Source of the DNA: Palaemon carinicauda
Lineage: Eukaryota > Arthropoda > Malacostraca > Decapoda > Palaemonidae
DNA: 64,000 bases
Direction: 5' to 3'
NCBI RefSeq assembly: GCF_036898095.1
Contig: NC_090731.1
Span: 142,649,383 to 142,713,382, forward strand
Shown: piece by piece, positions 59,317-64,000 of the stretch
Position numbering within the stretch: the stretch's first letter is position 1
Layout: each line of letters starts with the position of its first letter
Notes under the pieces: model-generated
Told to the model about the DNA's origin: nothing
What the model saw: the letters and a program-made list of their open reading frames with translations, nothing else
Databases searched by the model: none
Position numbers and translations under genes: made by a program

Positions 59317-60124
59317 TTGATCCAGGGGTACGGGGAATATTAAGTTTACTCATTAATTATTTTTCAGGGGGAGGGAAGGGGTCATAATAACAATGAAAAA
59401 AAAAAACAATGGAAAAAAATATAGTTTAAGGGAGAGAAAAAATTAAGACTGTCTGAAATTCCAAAGAAGACACCGTTAGCCTTTCCTGGAATTAATTTCT
59501 CCACCAATGACACCTGTGAAAGCTGCTTACCAAATGTCCACTCCCTACCCTACCACAAAGGGATGGTACCACTATGATTAGAGTGGCTCAAGTGTATGCC
59601 AAACCCGCTTGATGGGACTGAGAGCATTTCATGAATACAATCATCCCCACTCTAATCATAGTGGCAGGCAAACCGGACAGAATGCCGAGAGTCCTATCTC
59701 TATAAAATCGCCAACCCCTGGAATCCGAAGGCCAAATTTCCTAAGAGATAGTTCCGCGTGCCAGTATGGGAATACTGACACTCCTAGGTGTCCAAACATT
59801 TTCGGGCAGTTGGCAAGACCACCACAGCTCCCACAATTGATTTTGAAATAAAAACCGATCATGGATACAATGTCCCCTCTAAAAAACCTGGACAGTGAAA
59901 TGGGTAAAAGAGTTTTGACAGCAAGGTTGGAGACAGCTGATATTATGAAGGAGGAATAAGCAATAAGAGGTAATAGAAAAAGAATGAGAGAAATTTAGAG
60001 TCAAACTGAGGAAAAGAAATTCCCCAGTTCGAGAGCCCTCTTGCCCGTCACAAGCCTTCAGCACGGGAATGATATGCCGTGCTGAAGCCCAATGACTTCA
60101 TCAAGGCATTCTCTCGTTAAGAGG
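59317..60124 (-). promoter_or_regulatory. LINE C 5' UTR with conserved structured RNA and 5'-terminal pseudoknot motif
   Basis: Stems: CCACTATGATTAGAGTGG (59569-59586) with its perfect complement at 59647-59664; GGCA/TGCC (59663-59666, 59683-59686); CTATCTCT/AGAGATAG (59694-59701, 59744-59751); CAGTAT/ATACTG (59762-59767, 59772-59777). The unpaired blocks (AAACCCGC, GGACTGAGA, GAGAGTCC, CCTGGAATCCGA, TAGTTCCGC) are shared with LINE B. The 5' end has AAGAGG (60119-60124) pairing with CCTCTT (60037-60042), CTCTCG (60111-60116) pairing with CGAGAG (60030-60035), and the hairpin CAGCACGG/CCGTGCTG (60059-60084). Function (ribozyme, ribosome entry, promoter or packaging) is not known. Confidence 0.65.
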
Positions 60125-60138
60125 GGAGCAGATGAAGT
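60125..60138 (+). repeat. right target-site duplication of LINE C
   Basis: GGAGCAGATGAAGT, identical to 53531-53544. It includes the ATG that opens the DIRS gag frame at 60132. Confidence 0.9.
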
Positions 60139-60968
60139 GTGACTTCGACTTCTGCGCTGTGAAACGCCCGCACTTCTACGGGCATACGGCTTGCAGGACT
60201 CACGCCCCTTGTGCTAACAAGAAAGGGGATTTAAAATTCTGGGACCCGCTGAACTGTACGGTCTGCCAGGCTCACATAGCTGATGCCTTCCATAACCCTC
60301 CCTCAGCGGAGGTCAGGGACATTTCTCGGGAGAAGCTACCCAAATGGGTGCGTGGCTTCCAGAAGAATGCCACCGGACCGTACTTGGCCACTGAAGAATT
60401 GAGGTCACTTCTGTTCCCAAAGGCCTCCCCTGATTCTGTGGTGCCCAAGGATTTGATCCCCACTGTCCAAATTACGGTGGAACCTGATGTAGTCATGGCC
60501 CAGTCCATGCACGAGTGCCACCTAGATTCCGATGATGATGAACACATGTCGGATGTCTCGGAGGGTACGGAGAAGACCCTTATGGCTCAAGGAGCTGAAG
60601 ATGATGAAGACCAGGTGGAATACGCCGAGTCGGAGCAAGAGGTCGCTCCTCCTTCCATCACCGCCCCTACTCCTACACCGACGGAAGTGTCTCTCCCGTC
60701 TACCTCCACGACCCCGGAACCCTTACCATCCACCCAAGAGATGCTCCGGTTGATTAAAGCCGTCATGGACGACAAGCTGAAGGAGAATCAGGAGTTCATC
60801 AGGTCCATGATAGGATCCAAAGAACCGAAGAAGATCTCGGTTAAGGATCTCCCCGCTTGCTCTCATGCCAACCCATAGAGGTATGCTGAGCATATGGTGA
60901 TAGCGACCGGCAGAATCTTCGTCAGTGACCTGCCTCTAAAGAAGAGACCGAACCGAAAGAAGAGATAG
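60132..60968 (+). pseudogene. DIRS gag-like ORF, N-terminal part (interrupted)
   Basis: From ATG 60132 the frame encodes a Cys/His-rich head (C3, C8, H14, H18, C21, H24, C27, C42, C45, H48: a probable zinc-binding module), then an acidic Ser/Glu/Pro-rich region. It meets TAG at 60876-60878. The same frame continues open past that stop (RYAEHMVIATGRIFVSDLPL) to a second TAG at 60966-60968, where the frame must shift by one base to reach the next ORF. One nonsense change and one frameshift therefore break this gag. The Cys-rich start fits a nucleic-acid-binding capsid-type protein. Confidence 0.75.
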
Positions 60969-61993
60969 TGTTCGATCTCGCGAAGGCCCAGGTTATGCTA
61001 GCCAACACGTTCAAAAGTAGGGGTTTTACCTGCTCTAAGCTTCCGGCCCTGAGCAAGAAGCACCCTACCTACGTCGCATCCGAGGATGCAGTACTTCCAT
61101 TCATGGAAAAGGCCTTCGCTGCGTGCCTCAAGGCTGTGGAAGAGGGAAAAGCCTGCCCTGCACTGGAGGAGTGCAGACCCTTCTCCATAGTTACTCCCCC
61201 CGACGCTCGACACTGGAAGGACATCCAGCATACTTTCGTGGTGGGAAAGCTAGATCCTGACGTCGCCGGACGTCAGTTTAATGAAGACCTCCCGAAACTT
61301 AACGATCACCTCCTTCGTCGGGAACAAGATACGAAGGAGAGGCTCGCAGCATCCATGTCCCACCAGGTCCAACTTGACATTATGGCCTGTGACACCAGAG
61401 TACCAGACCACTACATGGTACTTGCCAAATCCCACATGGCAACCCTGGTGAAGGACATGTACCACTTCATGAAGGCTCGGAGAGCCTGTCGTGAATTCGT
61501 GTTCGCAGGTGCCACTGTGAAACACGAACCCCGGAGGCTGATTTCCTCCAACATCTGGGGCAAACACCTCTTTCCTTCTGACCTTGTGAAGGAGATCACC
61601 GACAAAGCCGCCACGGAGAATAGGAACCTTCTCCACAAGTGGGGCATGTCAAAGAAGAGGAAATCCTCTCAGGACGACGGACCTCAACCTAAGAGGAAAT
61701 CTTCAAAACAGAAACCCCAGCAACGTCAACCAAGACGTCAGTTTCCGGGACCCGCTACCTCCCAAGTGGCAGCTCAGCCACAACAGACCTTTCAACTGGT
61801 CACCCAACCGGTATTGTCACAGTCACCGGTTTTCACCCCTGCTTTCGAGCAACAGACGACTACCTTTCGTCCCAAAGGTAGAGGCTCAAACAGAGGTGCA
61901 GGCAGAGACGCGTCTCGCCGTCCCTCCAGAGGCAGAGGAGGAAAAGGAGCCAGCGGCCGAGGCAGCAAGCCCTCGGGACACCAGAAGCAATGA
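60968..61993 (+). pseudogene. DIRS gag-like ORF, C-terminal part
   Basis: About 341 codons, with no ATG at the open start (it begins at a GTG after the frameshift). It reads FDLAKAQVMLANTFKSRGFT and continues as a helical, charged domain to residue about 230. A strongly basic, Gln/Arg/Gly-rich tail (KKRKSS, QRQPRRQ, RGRGGKGASGRGSK) likely binds nucleic acid. It overlaps the RT ORF by 98 bases in another frame, the usual DIRS arrangement. Confidence 0.75.
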
Positions 61994-63818
61994 AGTGCTT
62001 CCGGTGGGAGGAAGACTCCGCCAATTCCAGGATCGTTGGACCTTCGATCCCTGGGCACACAGCATCGTCAAGAAGGGTCTAGGCTGGAGTTGGACTCAAC
62101 CACCCCCAACATTCCAGCAGTTCTTCCAACAATCAACCCCCCTTCTGGAAGAATATGTCCTAGATCTCTTGAACAAGAAGGTGATAAGGAAGGTAAAGTC
62201 CACCAGGTTCCAAGGGAGACTGTTTTGTGTCCCCAAGAAAGACTCCGACAAACTCAGAGTCATTCTGGACTTATCCCCCCTCAACAAGTTCATAGCGAAC
62301 GACAAGTTCAAGATGCTGACTCTTCAACAGATAAGGACCCTTCTGCCTCGAGGTTCTTACACGGTCTCCATAGACCTGGCGGATGCCTACTGGCACGTTC
62401 CAATGAACCATCACGCTTCCTCCTACCTAGGATTTCGACTCCAAAGGAAAAGCTACGCCTTCAGGGCCATGCCCTTCGGCCTCAATGTGGCCCCTCGGAT
62501 CTTCACAAAGCTGGCGGACGCCATAGTACAACAGCTCCGCCTCCGAGACGTCCAGGTGATGGCCTACCTCGACGATTGGCTAGTTTGGGCTCCATCGCCT
62601 GAGGATTGTGTAAAATCCTGCAGCAAAGTCACACAGTACCTAGAACACCTGGGATTCAAGATAAACGAGAAGAAATCTCGCCTCTCTCCAGCTCAGAAGT
62701 TCCAGTGGTTAGGAATCCAATGGAACCTTCAGTCACACCGCCTTTCCATCCCCCAGAAGAAAAGGCAGGAAATAGCAGGGTCTGTCAAGCGACTACTGAA
62801 ATCCAAACGGATCTCAAGACGCCAGCAGGAACGAGTTCTAGGCTCTCTACAGTTCGCCTCAGTAACAAACCCAGTGCTTCGTGCACAGCTAAAGGATGCC
62901 GCGGGAGTCTGGAGACGTTCTGCATCCATCGCTCGAAGAGACCTCAAGAGACGGCTCCCAAACAGACTTCGACTTCTCCTCAAGCCGTGGTCGGAAGCAA
63001 AGGCCCTGAAAAGGTCCATTCCTCTTCAACACCCACCTCCATCACTCAACATCCACACGGACGCTTCGCTGGAGGGTTGGGGAGGTCACTCCCACCAAAA
63101 ACAGGCTCAAGGCACTTGGTCTCCCCTGTTCAAGACGTTCCACATCAACATCTTGGAGGCCATGGCGGTCCTTCTAACTCTGAAGAAACTATCCCCGCCT
63201 CCCTCGATCCACATTCATCTAACCCTAGACAACTCAGTGGTAGTTCGATGTCTCAATCGCCAAGGCTCAAGATCGCCCCAGATAAATCAGGTGCTTCTCC
63301 CAATCTTCCATCTGGCAGAGAAGAAGAAATGGCACCTGTCTGCAGTTCACCTACAAGGATTCCGCAACGTGACAGCGGATGCTCTATCTCGGACAAACCC
63401 GATAGAGTCGGAATGGTCTCTAGACGCAAGATCATTCTCCTTCATCTCTCACTAAGTCCCAGAACTTCAGATAGATCTCTTCGCAACGAGCGACAACAAT
63501 CAACTTCCTCGGTATGTGGCCCCGTACGAGGACCCCAAGGCAGAAGCAGTGGATGCCATGTCACTGGACTGGAACAGATGGTCCAAGATCTACCTGTTCC
63601 CTCCCACCAACCTTCTGCTGAAAGTCCTCTCCAAGCTGAGAACCTTCAAAGGGACAGCGGCCCTAGTGGCTCCCAAGTGGCCCCGGAGCAACTGGTACCC
63701 CCTGGTCCTGGAGCTGCAGCCCAAGCTGATCCCTCTCCGGGCCCAGTTCTCTCCCAACAAGTACAGAAGTCGACTGTCTTCGCTTCATCATCGAAAATCA
63801 AGGACCTTCATCTCATGA
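61896..63818 (+). pseudogene. DIRS RT-RNase H ORF, with a premature stop
   Basis: Open from 61896 to TAA 63453-63455 (519 codons) and again in the same frame to 63818, so one nonsense codon splits it. RT: VPKKDSDKLRVILDLSPLN (about 112), SIDLADAYWHVPM (D160), RAMPFGLNVAPRIF (about 190) and YLDD (D226, D227). RNase H: IHTDASLEGWGGH (D389), ILEAMAVL (E421), TLDNSVVVRCLN (D445) and TADALSR (D495). After the stop, QIDLFAT and YVAPYEDPKAEAVDAMSLDW complete the usual DIRS C-terminal region. The start is set by frame, not by an ATG. Confidence 0.88.
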
Positions 63819-64000
63819 TTTTCTCTCCCTAGCCGCAAAGAAGAGGTTTGAGATCTCGAAGAAAAGTCTAGACTTCCTCGAGGAATACAAGACCGAATCC
63901 ACAAGATGGCAATACGAATCATCTTGGAGAAAATGGGTCTCCTTCGTCAAGACAAAAAATCCTAAGGAAATCACAATTGATTTCTGCATGTCCTTCTTCA
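63778..64000 (+). CDS. DIRS tyrosine recombinase, N-terminal fragment (cut by window end)
   Basis: In a frame different from the RT, open to the window end, it reads HDFLSLAAKKRFEISKKSLD, then TESTRWQYESSWRKWVSFVK and KEITIDFCMSFF. This is the helical core-binding domain typical of DIRS tyrosine recombinases. The catalytic R-H-R-Y residues would lie beyond the window. It overlaps the end of the RT ORF. The true start is not visible. Confidence 0.75.

Larger units (their letters stand above)
53545..60124 (-). mobile_element. LINE C: complete I-type LINE with intact ORFs, 14-bp target duplication
   Basis: 6.58 kb from the 5' end (60124) to a CAAAT-type tail (53545-53558 on the plus strand TTGATTTGATTT). 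The 14-bp duplication is perfect, both ORFs are full length, and ORF1 and ORF2 overlap in TAATG. The family is the same as LINE A (shared endonuclease, RT and 3' UTR sequence) and distinct from B/D, although the 5' leader is shared with B. The youngest-looking insertion in the window and potentially competent. Confidence 0.92.
50809..64000 (+). mobile_element. DIRS1-like tyrosine-recombinase retrotransposon, interrupted by LINE C, runs off the window
   Basis: Order on the + strand: terminal/leader region (50809-53544), [LINE C 53545-60124], gag-like ORFs, RT-RNase H, then the start of a tyrosine recombinase at the window end. The RT and RNase H motifs (AYWHV, YLDD, IHTDASLEGWG, LDNSVV, TADALSR) are characteristic of DIRS elements, which are known to be common in decapods. 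It has no LTR-type integrase. The 3' terminal repeat is outside the window. Nonsense and frameshift changes in gag and pol show that this copy is inactive. Confidence 0.88.

Noticed and set aside
60030..60124. Calling the LINE 5' end an HDV-like ribozyme outright
   Set aside because: Interleaved helices are present, but there is no clear P4 and the catalytic cytosine cannot be placed; kept as a finding only.
62606..63832. 408-aa ORF overlapping the DIRS RT
   Set aside because: A different frame from the RT with Ser/Pro/Gln-rich, domain-free translation; a shadow of the coding strand.

Overview
The window is animal nuclear DNA: AT-rich, with long introns, scattered exons and dense transposable elements. 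It most likely comes from a decapod crustacean (shrimp or prawn type). This rests on the kind of repeats present (a DIRS1-like retrotransposon, RNase H-bearing I-type LINEs, and interspersed repeats that I recognise from memory as common in decapod genomes), not on a diagnosed host gene. I see no bacterial genes, rRNA, tRNA or CRISPR array.

Region 1 (1 to about 28 kb, + strand) is part of one large host gene for a Ser/Pro-rich, mostly disordered protein that I could not name. Constitutive-looking exons are about 1-1711, 2329-2509, 20696-20983 and 27237 to about 27930, and their splice phases fit each other exactly. Two further open, phase-compatible segments (4218-4371 and 11130-11232) look like alternative exons. 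A 55-nt segment (22592-22646) could be an alternative or frame-breaking exon. Introns hold a foldback element (10.1 kb), two copies of a decapod-type repeat (6.6 and 24.3 kb), a broken LINE (15.7-16.6 kb) plus a separate copy of its tail (13.2 kb), a long TA microsatellite (19.6 kb) and a DIRS terminal-repeat remnant (24.7 kb).

Region 2 (about 28-33.5 kb) is AT-rich DNA without a supported gene.

Region 3 (33.5-64 kb) is a stack of nested transposons. An old I-type LINE (A, minus strand, 33.46 to about 48.70 kb) was split by a nonautonomous piggyBac-like element (36832-39636, TTAA target duplication, 17-bp TIRs) that carries a satellite array of about 372 bp per unit. It was also split by a second I-type LINE (B, 39804-46322, 12-bp target duplication) with two long intact ORFs. 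Next to it lies an internally deleted relative of B (D, 48.70-50.81 kb), which is cut by a DIRS1-like tyrosine-recombinase retrotransposon (+ strand, from about 50.81 kb to beyond the window end). That DIRS copy was in turn hit just after its gag start codon by a complete I-type LINE (C, 53545-60124, 14-bp target duplication) with intact ORF1 and ORF2.

The most interesting signal is in the 5' UTRs of B and C. Their ORFs are well diverged, yet the leaders share loop sequences while the stems between them differ and remain complementary (four stems), and both begin with the same 6+6 bp pseudoknot-capable motif and hairpin. This looks like a conserved structured RNA. Other points of note are the satellite inside the piggyBac-like element, the absence of an in-frame AUG at the ORF2 start of family B, the UAAUG stop-start overlap in C, and alternative exons in the host gene.
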